A DNA stretch of 64,000 nucleotides, from assembly GCF_013911085.1 (NCBI RefSeq), contig NZ_JACERN010000022.1:124001-188000 (forward strand). Direction: 5' to 3'. Every line of letters starts with the position of its first letter. The stretch's first letter is position 1. The DNA is from Aquitalea aquatica (GTDB taxonomy: Bacteria > Pseudomonadota > Gammaproteobacteria > Burkholderiales > Chromobacteriaceae). This document shows, in pieces, positions 17,667 to 27,337 of the stretch. The position numbers were made by a program, and so were the translations under genes. Under the pieces are notes generated by a model. The model worked only from the letters and a program-made list of their open reading frames with translations. It ran no database searches and was not told the origin of the DNA.

Positions 17667-18209
17667 TCAGGTCTTGGCTGGGATAGTATGCAGCTGATCG
17701 AGCAGGCGGCTGACCAGCAGGTTGACGTTCTGCTGCGAGGTATCGACCACAATGTCGGCGACTTCGCGATACAGTGGGTCGCGCTGCTCCAGCAGGCTTT
17801 GCAGCTTGGCACGGGGGTCGGCGATTTGCAGCAGGGGGCGGTTCTTGTCGTGCATGGTGCGGGCCAGCAGGTCGTCGATGGATGCCCGCAAATAGATCAC
17901 CACGCCGTGACGGGACAGTTCGGCGCGGTTTTCCGGCCGTAGTACGGCACCACCGCCGGTGGCAAGAACGATATTGTCCATTCTCACCAGATCGGCAATG
18001 ACCGAGCTTTCCCGGTCGCGAAAGCGTAGTTCGCCTTCGATATCGAATATGGTGGCAACGCGAACGCCGGTGCGCGCCTCGATTTCATGATCCGAGTCGT
18101 AGAAGGTTTTGCCGGTCTTGCGCGCCAGGGCTCTGCCAACGGTGGTCTTGCCGGCGCCCATGAGCCCGACAAGAAAAAAATTGCCTGCCATGTTCTCCAT
18201 GGCAGGCAT
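17667..18209 (-). CDS. aroK: Shikimate kinase
   Basis: A P-loop kinase of about 174-180 residues that phosphorylates shikimate with ATP. It shows Walker A ([11 protein letters not shown]), the shikimate-binding DSDHEIE and FRDRES segments, and ATGGGAVL. Three in-frame ATG codons (at 18209, 18200 and 18191) could start it. None has a well-spaced Shine-Dalgarno; GGAG lies 3 nt before the third. All three sit in or beside a perfect inverted repeat described separately. It follows pilQ on the same strand after 66 bp and is coupled to aroB. Confidence 0.95.
   Translation of the reverse strand: MPAMENMAGNFFLVGLMGAGKTTVGRALARKTGKTFYDSDHEIEARTGVRVATIFDIEGELRFRDRESSVIADLVRMDNIVLATGGGAVLRPENRAELSRHGVVIYLRASIDDLLARTMHDKNRPLLQIADPRAKLQSLLEQRDPLYREVADIVVDTSQQNVNLLVSRLLDQLHTIPAKT
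18182..18208 (-). promoter_or_regulatory. Perfect hairpin over the aroK translation start
   Basis: TGCCTGCCATG and CATGGCAGGCA are a perfect 11-bp inverted repeat separated by 5 nt. In the aroK mRNA it would fold over all three candidate start codons, with GGAG reaching into the loop. There is no U-tract directly after it at a position fitting a terminator, so control of translation or mRNA processing between pilQ and aroK is the more likely role. This is inference. Confidence 0.5.
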
Positions 18210-18275
18210 TGTAGCTGATGCAGGCTGGGTCTGTCTGCGCGGGCAGACGACAAAATCGCCTGTCCCGGTTCGCTC

Positions 18276-20396
18276 TTAGCGGTTTTGCAGATTCAGGTCT
18301 TCCACTACGCGCGGGGTGATGAAAACCAGCAGTTCCGTGCGGTTGTTCTTCTCCACCTTGCTGCGGAACAGTGCGCCAAGGAAGGGGATATCGCCCAACA
18401 GTGGAACCTTGTTGGTCGTGTTATCCAGCGTTTGCTGGTAGATACCGCCAATCACCACGGTGCCACCGTTTTCCACCATCACCTGTGTTTTGACGACCTT
18501 GGTATCGATAGCCGGGGTACTGTTGACAATGAGGGTGCTGCTTACCGTGTCCTTGTTGATCTGGATTTCCATCAGTACGCGGTTGTCCGGGGTGATCTGC
18601 GGGGTCACTTTCAGGCTGAGGTTGGCCTTTTTGAACGATACCGAGGTCGCGCCGCTAGAGCTGGCTTCCTGGTAAGGAATTTCCGTACCCTGTTCGATGC
18701 TGGCTTCTACCCGGTCGGCGGTCATGATGCGCGGATTGGCCAGTACCTTGCCCTTGTCACCGGTTTCCATGGCATCCAGTTCCAGGCCGATGGCGGCACG
18801 GGAGCCGGCTCCGAATACTGCACCAATCGAGTTATAGGTGCCGGACAGGCCCAGATTGACCCCGGAGTTGAGTGGAATGGTGCCCGTAGTTGATCCGGTA
18901 CCGATATTGTGGCTGGTGATGGCATCGGCAACGGTACCACCCAGGCTGAAGCCTGAGCCGGCTCGGGCAACACTTAGCTTCACCCCCAGGCTCTTGCTCC
19001 AGTTATCGTTGGCTTCAACAATGCGCGCTTCGATCAGCACCTGCTTGACCGGGATATCGGTCTTGGTCACCAGATCGCGGATCTTGTCGATGACGCTTTG
19101 GGTGTCGTTGATGATCAGCGTGTTGGTTTTCGGATCAATCAGCGCACTGCCACGCGAGGAAAGCAGTCCGTTATTGGCAGTATTGTTGGCACCGCTGGTG
19201 GTACTGCTACCATCCAGAATCTTCTTGAAATCCTCGGCCGAGCGATAGCGCAACACGAAGGTTTCCGAGCGTACCGGTTCCAGCGCGGTTAGCTGTTGTT
19301 TGCCTTCCAGCACCTGTTTGTCGCGTGTCAGCAATTCTTCGCGCGGGGCGATGTTGATGATATTGCCGTTACGCCGCTGATCCAGTCCCTTGGTCTGCAA
19401 AATCAGATCCAATGCCTGGTCCCATGGCACATCTTTCAGGCGCAGGGTGATGTTGCCGGTGACCGAATCGCTGGTGACGATGTTTAGGCCGGTAAATTCG
19501 GCAATCACCTGTAATACGGTGCGTACTTCGATGTTCTGGAAGTTGAGCGACAGCTTGTCACCCTTGTACTGCGGCTTGCTGTTCAGTTCGGTCTTGCTGG
19601 CGCTTTCCACCACGGCCTTGCGCACTTCCACCACGAGCTTGCGCTCGGTCTGATAGGAGGAGAACTCCCAGTCGCCTTGCGGCTGGATCAGTATCCGGCT
19701 GTTGCGACCCTGGTTGCTGGCGATCACCTTGTCTACCGGGGTGGCAAAGTCGCTGACATCCATGCGCTTTTCCAAGGTGCGTGGCAGGCTGGCTCCCATG
19801 ACGTCCAGTACCAGATTCTTACCGTCGCGGCGGACATCCACCGGCGTATTGTTGGCCGGAAGCGTGATTTCCACACGGCCTTCGCCCCCCTTGCCACGGC
19901 GGAAGTCGAGCCCCAGTGGGGTGGTGGCCACGGCCGCCAGGGCACTGGCTTCATTAGCTGCCGTGCTGTTGCCGGTGGCCTGCTCCTGCGAGGTGGCGCT
20001 TTGCTGTATCGGAGCCATATTGTTGCTGATGCGAACCAGCAGTTTGTTGCCGGACAGCGTGGTGCTGTAGGCGACGTTGTGGGCCAGGTTCAGTACCAGC
20101 CGCGAACGGCCATTGGCCTCTACGGCGACGGCGGACTTGATGATGGGGTTGCCCAGATCGACGAAGTTCTTCGGTAGCTTGACCTGGGTATCGGCAAAGT
20201 CGAAGGCAACTCGTGCCGGGTTGGCAATGGCGAAGCTATTGGGTTTGATGGCCGGACCGTCAAAGGTGACTTGCAGCAACTGGCTGTCGCCATCGCTCTG
20301 GGCAACGTCGATCGCAGTAATGGATGCGGCGTGGGCGACGGAAAATGCGATGGACAGACCTAGCCCGGATAACAGTTTGATTGAATGGTTTTTCAT
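18276..20396 (-). CDS. pilQ: Type IV pilus secretin PilQ
   Basis: A 706-residue outer-membrane secretin forming the pore through which the pilus exits. It begins with a signal peptide (about 24 residues, ending AHAA). Two AMIN-type domains follow (about 25-130 and 165-275), then the N0/secretin short N-terminal segment containing LNFQNIEVRTVLQVIAEFTG and LRLKDVPWDQALDLILQ. The C-terminal secretin domain ends in VPLLGDIPFLGALFRS and ELLVFITPRV, which are diagnostic. Its start overlaps the pilP stop by one base. It is the last gene of pilMNOPQ. Confidence 0.97.
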   Translation of the reverse strand: MKNHSIKLLSGLGLSIAFSVAHAASITAIDVAQSDGDSQLLQVTFDGPAIKPNSFAIANPARVAFDFADTQVKLPKNFVDLGNPIIKSAVAVEANGRSRLVLNLAHNVAYSTTLSGNKLLVRISNNMAPIQQSATSQEQATGNSTAANEASALAAVATTPLGLDFRRGKGGEGRVEITLPANNTPVDVRRDGKNLVLDVMGASLPRTLEKRMDVSDFATPVDKVIASNQGRNSRILIQPQGDWEFSSYQTERKLVVEVRKAVVESASKTELNSKPQYKGDKLSLNFQNIEVRTVLQVIAEFTGLNIVTSDSVTGNITLRLKDVPWDQALDLILQTKGLDQRRNGNIINIAPREELLTRDKQVLEGKQQLTALEPVRSETFVLRYRSAEDFKKILDGSSTTSGANNTANNGLLSSRGSALIDPKTNTLIINDTQSVIDKIRDLVTKTDIPVKQVLIEARIVEANDNWSKSLGVKLSVARAGSGFSLGGTVADAITSHNIGTGSTTGTIPLNSGVNLGLSGTYNSIGAVFGAGSRAAIGLELDAMETGDKGKVLANPRIMTADRVEASIEQGTEIPYQEASSSGATSVSFKKANLSLKVTPQITPDNRVLMEIQINKDTVSSTLIVNSTPAIDTKVVKTQVMVENGGTVVIGGIYQQTLDNTTNKVPLLGDIPFLGALFRSKVEKNNRTELLVFITPRVVEDLNLQNR

Positions 20397-20920
20397 TATT
20401 TCTGCCCTTGTTCATCCAGGTACATGCTGGTTTCGCGTTGTACCCATTCTCCGTTCAGATCTTCCACAGTCTCGGAAAGCACGAGTTCGGTATCGCTGAT
20501 GCGCTTGACCTGGCCAAAGTTGGGGCCGATGAAATTACCTGGTTGCACGCGGTAGATGCTGCTTTCCGGTGTGCGGATCAGTGCATAGGTCATGCTATTG
20601 CGTTTGAGCAGGCCAACCATCTTCAGCTTGTCCAGATCATAGTTTTCCAGCAGCTCACGTGGGCGTTTGAAATCCGGCGCATTGGCCGCGTTCTGCTTCT
20701 TGGCCATTTGCAGCTTGATGGGGTTGAATGGATCGGGCAGGTCAAAGGCGCCATAGGCAAAGGGCTGGTAGGCCTGTGCTTGTGGTAGCGGGTCGATTTG
20801 TCCACGCAGGCCCTGGCTGGCTTGCTGCATCCAGGCACGCAAGTCATCGGTATTGCCAGAGCCACAGGCACTGAGCAGCAGTGAGCACAGCAGGGTGGCG
20901 AGAGTTGGTTTCAGCGTCAT
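20396..20920 (-). CDS. pilP: Type IV pilus assembly lipoprotein PilP
   Basis: A 174-residue lipoprotein. The signal peptide ends in the lipobox LLSACGSG, giving an acylated cysteine near position 19. The body includes DDLRAWMQQASQGLRGQIDPLP and the beta-rich end VQPGNFIGPNFGQVKRI, both typical of PilP. PilP links the PilN-PilO inner-membrane complex to the PilQ secretin. It lies 7 bp after pilO and overlaps pilQ by one base. Confidence 0.95.
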   Translation of the reverse strand: MTLKPTLATLLCSLLLSACGSGNTDDLRAWMQQASQGLRGQIDPLPQAQAYQPFAYGAFDLPDPFNPIKLQMAKKQNAANAPDFKRPRELLENYDLDKLKMVGLLKRNSMTYALIRTPESSIYRVQPGNFIGPNFGQVKRISDTELVLSETVEDLNGEWVQRETSMYLDEQGQK

Positions 20921-20927
20921 TTCACTC

Positions 20928-21548
20928 TCACTTCTTCGGCGGCTGGGCCGCCGCGATACGCTCTTCCGGTTCGAGCGCGCGATAGGTTTTGGCAGTGGCT
21001 TCCATCGTCATCCGTGGAGCATCCTTGCCCTGACCCGGAGTCAGGGAGATGTCACTGATGGTGACAATGCGCGACAGTTGGGCCACATCGCTGACGAAGG
21101 CGGCCAAGTCGGAGTAAGTACCGGTTAGCCGGATGGCAATGGGTACCTCAGCCATTTCCGCCGTTTTGACTTCGCCACTGGGGCGGAACAGCTCGAACTG
21201 CAGGCCGCGTCCGATACCAGCCTGGTTGATTTCGGTCAGCAGAGCGTCCATGTCCGCCTTGGTGGGCAGCTGTTTGAGCAGTGCGCCAAACGATAGCTGG
21301 ATTTCTTTCAGCTGCTGTTGCAGGGCTTCCAGGTTGATGGCCTGGCGCTTCTTGTCGATAAAGGTCTGCTTGAGTTGTTCTTCCTGCTGATGGGCGTTGT
21401 TCAGCTTGTCCATCTGGTCGCTCAGCACAAAGAAATAACCCAGAAACAGAAAGACCCCGGCCATGAAGATGAGCACGATGAGTTGTGCCGGCAATGGCCA
21501 GTTGGGCATCTCCTTGGGGTCGAGATTGCGAAACTCGTCTAAGGTCAT
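20928..21548 (-). CDS. pilO: Type IV pilus assembly protein PilO
   Basis: A 206-residue bitopic protein with a short cytoplasmic N-terminus (LRNLDPKEMPNW-like), one membrane helix (about residues 22-43), a coiled-coil stretch (about 45-95) and a periplasmic ferredoxin-like domain. It pairs with PilN in the alignment complex. The sequence TDINQAGIGRGLQF-like segment after the coiled coil is characteristic of the family. It overlaps pilN by 4 bp. Confidence 0.94.
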   Translation of the reverse strand: MTLDEFRNLDPKEMPNWPLPAQLIVLIFMAGVFLFLGYFFVLSDQMDKLNNAHQQEEQLKQTFIDKKRQAINLEALQQQLKEIQLSFGALLKQLPTKADMDALLTEINQAGIGRGLQFELFRPSGEVKTAEMAEVPIAIRLTGTYSDLAAFVSDVAQLSRIVTISDISLTPGQGKDAPRMTMEATAKTYRALEPEERIAAAQPPKK

Positions 21549-22138
21549 GGCTTGGCTCCCTGCGGTGCAACCTGGCTGGCCGGCGCGCTGGCGGTCACCG
21601 GCTGTTTCAGCGTACTGGTGAGGCTGAATTCGCTGACCCGCTGGTTGTTGATCACGGCAGATTTCACTTCGATCAGCTGTGGTTCGCTGAAGATCTGTGA
21701 TTGCGCCAGGGTGCGCATGTAGTTGGATACCCGTGCGCCGGATAGCCCATAGCCGGAGAAGGAGAAGGTATTGCCGGTCTGCTTGAAGCTTTTCAGATAG
21801 ATGCCATCCGGAGTCTGGCGCAGCAACTGGTCGAATACATGCACCGCGTCATTACGTCCTTGCTGCAGCCTTTCCACCAGTTGCTTGCGTGCCAGCAGGT
21901 CGTCGCGTTGCTTTTTCAGCATGCCGATATCCTTGATCTGCTGATTGAGCTTGGTGATTTCTGCTTGCAGGAACTGGTTGCGTTCTTCCTGACGCGACTG
22001 GCGGGAGTCCAGTACGAAATAGCTGATGCCGATGATCAGCAGGGCGACTGCGACTGCACTGCCCAGCAGCAGCTGGAAGCGCAGGCGATGGGCGGCTTTT
22101 TTCTGCTCGCGGTGCGGCAGGAGGTTGATGCGTATCAT
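21545..22138 (-). CDS. pilN: Type IV pilus assembly protein PilN
   Basis: A 197-residue bitopic protein. The N-terminus MIRINLLPHREQKK is the conserved PilN motif that binds the cytoplasmic actin-like PilM. A membrane helix (about 24-46), a coiled coil and a periplasmic domain with the segment DGIYLKSFKQTGNTFSFSGY follow. The C-terminal 20 residues are Ala/Pro-rich. It overlaps pilM by 1 bp and pilO by 4 bp. Confidence 0.95.
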   Translation of the reverse strand: MIRINLLPHREQKKAAHRLRFQLLLGSAVAVALLIIGISYFVLDSRQSRQEERNQFLQAEITKLNQQIKDIGMLKKQRDDLLARKQLVERLQQGRNDAVHVFDQLLRQTPDGIYLKSFKQTGNTFSFSGYGLSGARVSNYMRTLAQSQIFSEPQLIEVKSAVINNQRVSEFSLTSTLKQPVTASAPASQVAPQGAKP

Positions 22139-23250
22139 CAGTCGAACCTCCGCATGGCCAGGCCGCAGGCAATCAGCAGTGCCGGTGCATCCAGCAGCAG
22201 TTCTTTCAGCCGGATCGAGCTGGATTGCACCATGGAGGTGAAGGGGTTGGCGATCATGGTGCTGATCTGGGCGCGCGAAGCCACGGCGTCATCCAGCCCT
22301 GGCAGCATGCTGCAGCCGCCACCCAGCAGGATGTAGTCCACGCGCAGATATTGCGACACGCTGACCGTGGTGTAGAAGAATTGCAGCGCCCGCTGGATTT
22401 CCTGTGCCAGCGAATCGACAAAAGGATGCATCAGTTCGGATTCGTAGCCGTCCGGCATGGCCATGCTGCGCTTGCCGTTTTCGGCCTCGTCAAAGCTGAT
22501 GCCATAGCGGCGCTGAATGTCGCGTGTCAGTTGCTGACCACCGAATACCTGTTCGCGGTAGTAGATTTGCTGGCCATTACGAATGACGTTGCAATGAATT
22601 TTGGTCGCGCCGATATCAAACAGGGCGAAAGTCTGATTCATGCCATGATCGGGCAATTGCTGCTGGATCTGCTCGAATGCGGTCATCATGGCAAATGACT
22701 CCACATCGACCAGTTGGGCGCGCAGACCGGCCATTTCGACCACGGCTACCCGTTCTTCCACTTTTTCCTTGCGGGCGGCACACAGCAGCACTTCCAGGTC
22801 ATCCAGGCTGCTGCTGGAGGGACCGAGCACTTGGTAATCCAGATTCACCTCTTCCAGTGGGAAGGGAATGATCTGATTGGCTTCCGATTCGATCATGCCT
22901 TCCATGTCTTCGGACTGGCTGACCGGCACTAACAGCTTTTTGTAAATCGCCATCGACGTGGGAATGGCGATAGCGACGTTCTTGATCGGGCTGCCCAAGC
23001 GCTTCCAGGCCTTGCGCACCGAGTCGGAAATACCTTCGATATCGACCAGATTGCCTTCGGAAACAGCGTCCTTGGGCAGGGCCTCAATGATGTAACGCTC
23101 AATCTGATAATTCTTGCCGGATCTGGAAAGCTCGACTAGCTTGATGGACGTAGTGCTGATATCAAGACCGAGCAAGGGAACACTCTTGGACTTCCCCAAT
23201 CCAAGCTGATCCAGCCAATCTGTCCCGAACCGTAATTTGTCGGATAGCAT
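22138..23250 (-). CDS. pilM: Type IV pilus assembly ATPase-fold protein PilM
   Basis: A 370-residue actin/FtsA-fold cytoplasmic protein. Conserved elements are LLGLDISTTSIKLVELS at the N-terminus, FALFDIGATKIHCNVI in the second nucleotide-binding subdomain, and DYILLGGGCSMLPGLDDAV. PilM binds the PilN N-terminus and forms the cytoplasmic ring of the pilus machine. It is the first gene of the pilMNOPQ operon; its promoter must lie in the 120-bp gap shared with the divergent mrcA gene. Confidence 0.95.
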   Translation of the reverse strand: MLSDKLRFGTDWLDQLGLGKSKSVPLLGLDISTTSIKLVELSRSGKNYQIERYIIEALPKDAVSEGNLVDIEGISDSVRKAWKRLGSPIKNVAIAIPTSMAIYKKLLVPVSQSEDMEGMIESEANQIIPFPLEEVNLDYQVLGPSSSSLDDLEVLLCAARKEKVEERVAVVEMAGLRAQLVDVESFAMMTAFEQIQQQLPDHGMNQTFALFDIGATKIHCNVIRNGQQIYYREQVFGGQQLTRDIQRRYGISFDEAENGKRSMAMPDGYESELMHPFVDSLAQEIQRALQFFYTTVSVSQYLRVDYILLGGGCSMLPGLDDAVASRAQISTMIANPFTSMVQSSSIRLKELLLDAPALLIACGLAMRRFD

Positions 23251-23312
23251 CAGTTAAGGCCCCGAATAGGTCTAGTGCGACAGTTTTTGCACCGTCGCGG
23301 TCAATGTTTGTC

Positions 23313-23339
23313 TTGCTTATTCCCACAAGACGTTATAAT
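23313..23339 (+). promoter_or_regulatory. Candidate sigma-70 promoter of mrcA
   Basis: A perfect TATAAT lies 31 nt before the mrcA start, with TTGCTT 15 bp upstream as a possible -35 element. The spacing is shorter than the ideal 17 bp, so the -10 is the stronger evidence. Confidence 0.5.
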
Positions 23340-23369
23340 CCGCTTTCTTCCGAAAGCCTATTTGTAATT

Positions 23370-25742
23370 ATGTTCAAACGACTTCTTGCGATTTTGGCCG
23401 GTCTAGTTATTGGTGGGGCCGTTCTGGCAGCCGGTGCGGCAGCCATTGCGATCATCATAACCTACCCGCGTTTGCCAAGTCTTGATGTGCTGACGGATTA
23501 CCGTCCAAAAATTCCACTGCGCGTCTACTCGGCAGATGGCCAGTTGCTGGGTGAATTTGGCGAGGAGCGCCGCTCTTTTGCCCGCATCCATGAAGTCCCG
23601 CAACTGATGAAGCAGGCTTTGCTGGCTGCCGAAGACGAGCGATTCTACCAGCACAGCGGGGTGGATTACGTCGGGGTCATGCGGGCTGCCGTCGGCAATC
23701 TGGTATCCGGTCATGCCCGTTCCGGTGCCAGTACCATCACCATGCAAGTGGCCAAGAACTTCTTCCTGTCCAGTGAAAAGACTTTCACTCGCAAGTTTAA
23801 TGAAGCCTTGCTCGCTTTCAAAATAGAACACACCTTGTCCAAGGATCAGATTCTCGAGTTGTATTTCAATCAGATCTATCTTGGGCAGCGCGCTTACGGT
23901 TTTTCTGCCGCGGCGCAGGCTTATTTCGGCAAGCCCATCACCAACTTGAGCGTGGCCGAGATGGCCATGCTGGCCGGCTTGCCCAAGGCTCCGTCGGCCT
24001 ACAATCCCATCGTCAATCCTGACCGTGCCCGGCTGCGCCAGCAATATGTGCTGCGACGCATGCGTGAGCTGAATTTCATTACTCAGGATCAGTATGACGC
24101 TGCGGTAAAAGAGCCGCTGCAGCTGGCCAGCGCCACGGTGGACAGCAACCAGCCAGCCCTGTATGTGGCTGAGATGGTGCGTCAGGCCATGTACGAACGC
24201 TATAAGGATGCGGCCTACACCGAGGGCTATAAGGTGTACACCACGCTGGACAGCCATCACCAGCAATGGGCCTATGACGCGCTGCGCGCCGGCCTGCTCG
24301 ATTTCGATCGCAAGCAGGGTTATCGCGCACCGGAAAGTTATATCGATCTGGCCTCGGCGGAGGGGGAAGACCAGACCGAAGCGCTGGATGATGCACTGTC
24401 TGAAATTCGCGACAGCGGCGACATGCAGGCGGCAATCGTCTTGTCGGCCAGCTCGAGCGAAGTCCGAGCCTATATGCGCGGCGGCAAGGTTGCCGTCATC
24501 AAGGGTGCCGGGCTGGAGTTCGCCCGTCGAGCGCTGAACCCCAAGCTGGCCGCCGACAAGCAGATCCGTCGCGGTGCCGTCATCCGGGTACGTGCCCATG
24601 ACAAGGGCTACTGGGAAATCGTACAGATGCCGGATGTCGAAGGCGCATTTGTGTCGATGGACCCGCGTAGCGGTGCCATCAAGTCACTGGTGGGTGGCTT
24701 CGACTTCAACCGTCGCAGTTTCAATCACGTGACCCAGGCCTGGCGTCAGCCGGGCTCTACCTTCAAGCCTTTTATCTACTCCTCGGGGGTAGAACGTGGC
24801 ATTACGCCGTCCACCCTGTTCAACGATGCACCGCTGACCGTGCCGGGAGCGCCCGGTTCGCCCAGCTGGGAGCCGAAGAACGACGATGGCAAGTTCGCCG
24901 GTCTGATCAGCATGCGTCGTGCGCTGACCCAGTCGAAGAACCTGGTGTCGGTGCGACTGCTGATGGCGGTGGGAACGGATTACGCCCAGCAATACATCCA
25001 GCGCTTCGGTTTCTCACCCAAGCAGCATCCAGCCTATCTGACCATGGCGCTTGGCGCGGGTGCAGCGACCCCCCTGCAGATGGCCGAGGGTTATTCGGTG
25101 TTCTCCAATGGCGGCTACCGCATCAAGGCCTTCTTTATTGATCGCATCGAAGACCAGTCCGGTCATGTGCTGGCCAAGACCCAGCCGGCGGTGGCGGGAC
25201 AGAACGCCACGCAGGCCATTGATCCGCGCAACGCCTTCATCATGACCTCCATGCTGAAGGATGTGGTGCGCTATGGTACGGCGGCCAAGGCCATGAGCCT
25301 GGGACGTATGGATCTGGCTGGCAAGACTGGTACGACCAGCGACTGGAAAGATGCCTGGTTTGTCGGCTTCAATCCCAACCTGGTAGCTGCTACCTGGGTG
25401 GGCTACGACCAGCCGCGCTCCCTGGGGCGTTACGGTTATGGTGGTACGGCAGCCTTGCCGGTATGGATGAACTACATGGCCAATGCACTGAAGGGCGTGC
25501 CCGAGGTGGAGTTGCCAGTGCCGGCAGGCATTGTGGTGAAACCGGGTGCGGGCCAGCGTGGTGGCGACGAGTACTACTATGAAGAGTTCCAGAAAACCAA
25601 TCCGGAATTGAAGATCGACAATCGTGGCACCGTGCCTGGCAGCAATGCTTCGGATGCTGCGGTAGATGATGCGACCGCCAAGGATCCGAATGCTCCAGCA
25701 GCCAAGGATGCGGTGGAGAACGTCAAGGAATTGCTGTTCTAG
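23370..25742 (+). CDS. mrcA: Class A penicillin-binding protein 1A
   Basis: A bifunctional peptidoglycan synthase of about 790 residues. A membrane anchor lies near residues 5-30. The glycosyltransferase domain has AAEDERFYQHSGVDYVGVMR, GASTITMQVAKNFFLS and the helix QIYLGQRAYGFSAAAQAYFG. The transpeptidase domain has the nucleophile motif SxxK in GSTFKPFIY, SKN in LTQSKNLVS, and KTGTT in LAGKTGTTSDW. The ATG at 23370 gives MFKRLLAIL; an upstream in-frame ATG adds 22 unusual residues overlapping the promoter. It is divergent from pilM, a usual arrangement in proteobacteria. Confidence 0.96.
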   Translation: MFKRLLAILAGLVIGGAVLAAGAAAIAIIITYPRLPSLDVLTDYRPKIPLRVYSADGQLLGEFGEERRSFARIHEVPQLMKQALLAAEDERFYQHSGVDYVGVMRAAVGNLVSGHARSGASTITMQVAKNFFLSSEKTFTRKFNEALLAFKIEHTLSKDQILELYFNQIYLGQRAYGFSAAAQAYFGKPITNLSVAEMAMLAGLPKAPSAYNPIVNPDRARLRQQYVLRRMRELNFITQDQYDAAVKEPLQLASATVDSNQPALYVAEMVRQAMYERYKDAAYTEGYKVYTTLDSHHQQWAYDALRAGLLDFDRKQGYRAPESYIDLASAEGEDQTEALDDALSEIRDSGDMQAAIVLSASSSEVRAYMRGGKVAVIKGAGLEFARRALNPKLAADKQIRRGAVIRVRAHDKGYWEIVQMPDVEGAFVSMDPRSGAIKSLVGGFDFNRRSFNHVTQAWRQPGSTFKPFIYSSGVERGITPSTLFNDAPLTVPGAPGSPSWEPKNDDGKFAGLISMRRALTQSKNLVSVRLLMAVGTDYAQQYIQRFGFSPKQHPAYLTMALGAGAATPLQMAEGYSVFSNGGYRIKAFFIDRIEDQSGHVLAKTQPAVAGQNATQAIDPRNAFIMTSMLKDVVRYGTAAKAMSLGRMDLAGKTGTTSDWKDAWFVGFNPNLVAATWVGYDQPRSLGRYGYGGTAALPVWMNYMANALKGVPEVELPVPAGIVVKPGAGQRGGDEYYYEEFQKTNPELKIDNRGTVPGSNASDAAVDDATAKDPNAPAAKDAVENVKELLF

Positions 25743-25793
25743 TCGGTCGTGATGGCGGGTGTATTTTGCCACTCGCCCTGTACTGAGCTCGAT

Positions 25794-25823
25794 ACCGCCC
25801 TGCGATGCAGGGCGGTTTTTTTT
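25794..25823 (+). terminator. Terminator of mrcA
   Basis: ACCGCCCTGC and GCAGGGCGGT form a perfect 10-bp stem with a GAT loop, followed by a run of eight T. Confidence 0.93.
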
Positions 25824-25888
25824 GGCGATGCAGAGGGACTTGCCATTCATTTTCTGCATGTCTGCGAGCCATCTCACACCGCTGACAG

Positions 25889-25910
25889 CGCTAGCTGGCT
25901 CGGGCTAGCG
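25889..25910. repeat. Inverted repeat upstream of the RND efflux operon
   Basis: CGCTAGC and GCTAGCG form a 7-bp inverted repeat around an 8-nt spacer, 160 bp before the mdtA start, in the only gap before the operon. It could be a regulator-binding site. No T-tract follows, so it is probably not a terminator. A CTATAAAC sequence some 25 bp downstream could serve as a -10 element. Confidence 0.35.
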
Positions 25911-26069
25911 TCATTTCTTCACGCCGATTAACATCTATAAACATGTTGGCTATAGGCAGTGTCATGTCCATTGCCTATCATCGCTGCTTGTTTCAGGGGG
26001 CCTGCGGCCCTGTTTGCCACTGCTGACCGTTCCCCGCTTGATGCCGGGAGCGCATCCCGGAAATCCATC

Positions 26070-27323
26070 ATGTCCGATACCGCTGCCAAGTCCACGCATA
26101 CCCTGCGCAATGTTTCCCTGCTGTTGTTGGTGCTGGCGGCTGGCGGGTGGTGGTGGAACAGCCATCGCACGGTAGCTGCCGATGGTGCAGGTGGGCCGCG
26201 CAAGGGTGGTGGCCCGGTCGCGGTGGCCGTGGCTGTGGTGAGCCAGCAGGATGCGCCGCTGCAGCTTAGCGCGCTGGGCACGGTGAACTCGCCCAATACC
26301 GTTACCGTGCACAGCCGGGTGGATGGCCAACTGATGGCCCTGCATTTTGAAGAAGGGCAGCCGGTACAGAAAGGGCAGTTGCTGGCCGAGCTGGACCCGC
26401 GTCCCTATCAGGCTGCTGTGACTCAGGCCGAAGGCCAGTTGCTGCGTGATCAGGCCCTGCTGCAAAACGCTCAGCTCGATCTGGCACGCTACCAGCAGCT
26501 GCTGGCCCAGAATTCCATTGCCAAGCAGCAGGTCGATACCCAGCAAGCCCTGGTGCGCCAGTATCAGGGTACGGTGAAGCTGGATCAGGGCGCTGTGGCC
26601 AATGCCCGTCTGCAGCTCGATTACAGCCGGGTGACCGCCCCCGTAGCCGGCCGTGCCGGTCTGCGGCAGGTCGATCCGGGCAATATCGTGCATGCCAGCG
26701 ACACCAATGGCGTGGTGGTGATTACCCAGACTCAGCCCATCAATGTGATATTTGCCATTCCCGAGGTCAGCCTCAGTCAGGTGCTGGCTGCGGCCCGCGC
26801 GGCCAAGGGTAAATTGCAGGTGGAGGCCTGGGACCGCGACAACCGCCACAAGCTGGCTGATGGCGAGCTGCTGGCCATCGACAATCAACTGAGCACCAGC
26901 ACGGGCACCGTCAACCTCAAGGCCCGCTTCGGCAATACCGATGAAGCCTTGTTTCCCAATCAATTTGTTAACGTTCATTTGCAGCTGGGGGTTCAGAGCG
27001 GGGCGACGCTGCTGCCGAGTGTGGCCTTGCAGCTGGGTAAAGTGGGCAGCTATGTCTATGCCGTTAACCCGGACCAGACAGTCAGCATCAACAAGGTGAA
27101 GCTAGGTGCCGTGTCTGGCGACAACACCATCATCGAAGAAGGGGTGAAGCCCGGGCAGAAAGTGGTGGTGGATGGCCTGGACAAGCTGCGTGACGGTGCG
27201 CAGGTCAAGGTGATCGACCGTGCCGCGCAATTGGCTGGTAGCGGCGAAGGGGCAGGCAAGGGCAAGCACCGTCAGCACGATGCCAGTGGCGGCAAGCACC
27301 AATCTGCCAGCGCTGCCAACTAA
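26070..27323 (+). CDS. mdtA: RND efflux periplasmic adaptor, MdtA-like
   Basis: A membrane-fusion protein of about 417 residues. One N-terminal anchor (about residues 14-30) is followed by barrel-sandwich halves ([20 protein letters not shown] and [20 protein letters not shown]) around a hairpin of about 60 residues, then beta-barrel and membrane-proximal domains. The adaptor couples the two RND pump proteins encoded downstream to an outer membrane channel. I choose the ATG at 26070 because the 37 upstream codons lack similarity to an adaptor N-terminus. The C-terminal tail is Gly/Lys/His-rich and likely disordered. Confidence 0.93.
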   Translation: MSDTAAKSTHTLRNVSLLLLVLAAGGWWWNSHRTVAADGAGGPRKGGGPVAVAVAVVSQQDAPLQLSALGTVNSPNTVTVHSRVDGQLMALHFEEGQPVQKGQLLAELDPRPYQAAVTQAEGQLLRDQALLQNAQLDLARYQQLLAQNSIAKQQVDTQQALVRQYQGTVKLDQGAVANARLQLDYSRVTAPVAGRAGLRQVDPGNIVHASDTNGVVVITQTQPINVIFAIPEVSLSQVLAAARAAKGKLQVEAWDRDNRHKLADGELLAIDNQLSTSTGTVNLKARFGNTDEALFPNQFVNVHLQLGVQSGATLLPSVALQLGKVGSYVYAVNPDQTVSINKVKLGAVSGDNTIIEEGVKPGQKVVVDGLDKLRDGAQVKVIDRAAQLAGSGEGAGKGKHRQHDASGGKHQSASAAN

Positions 27324-27337
27324 GCCCGGGGTACGGT

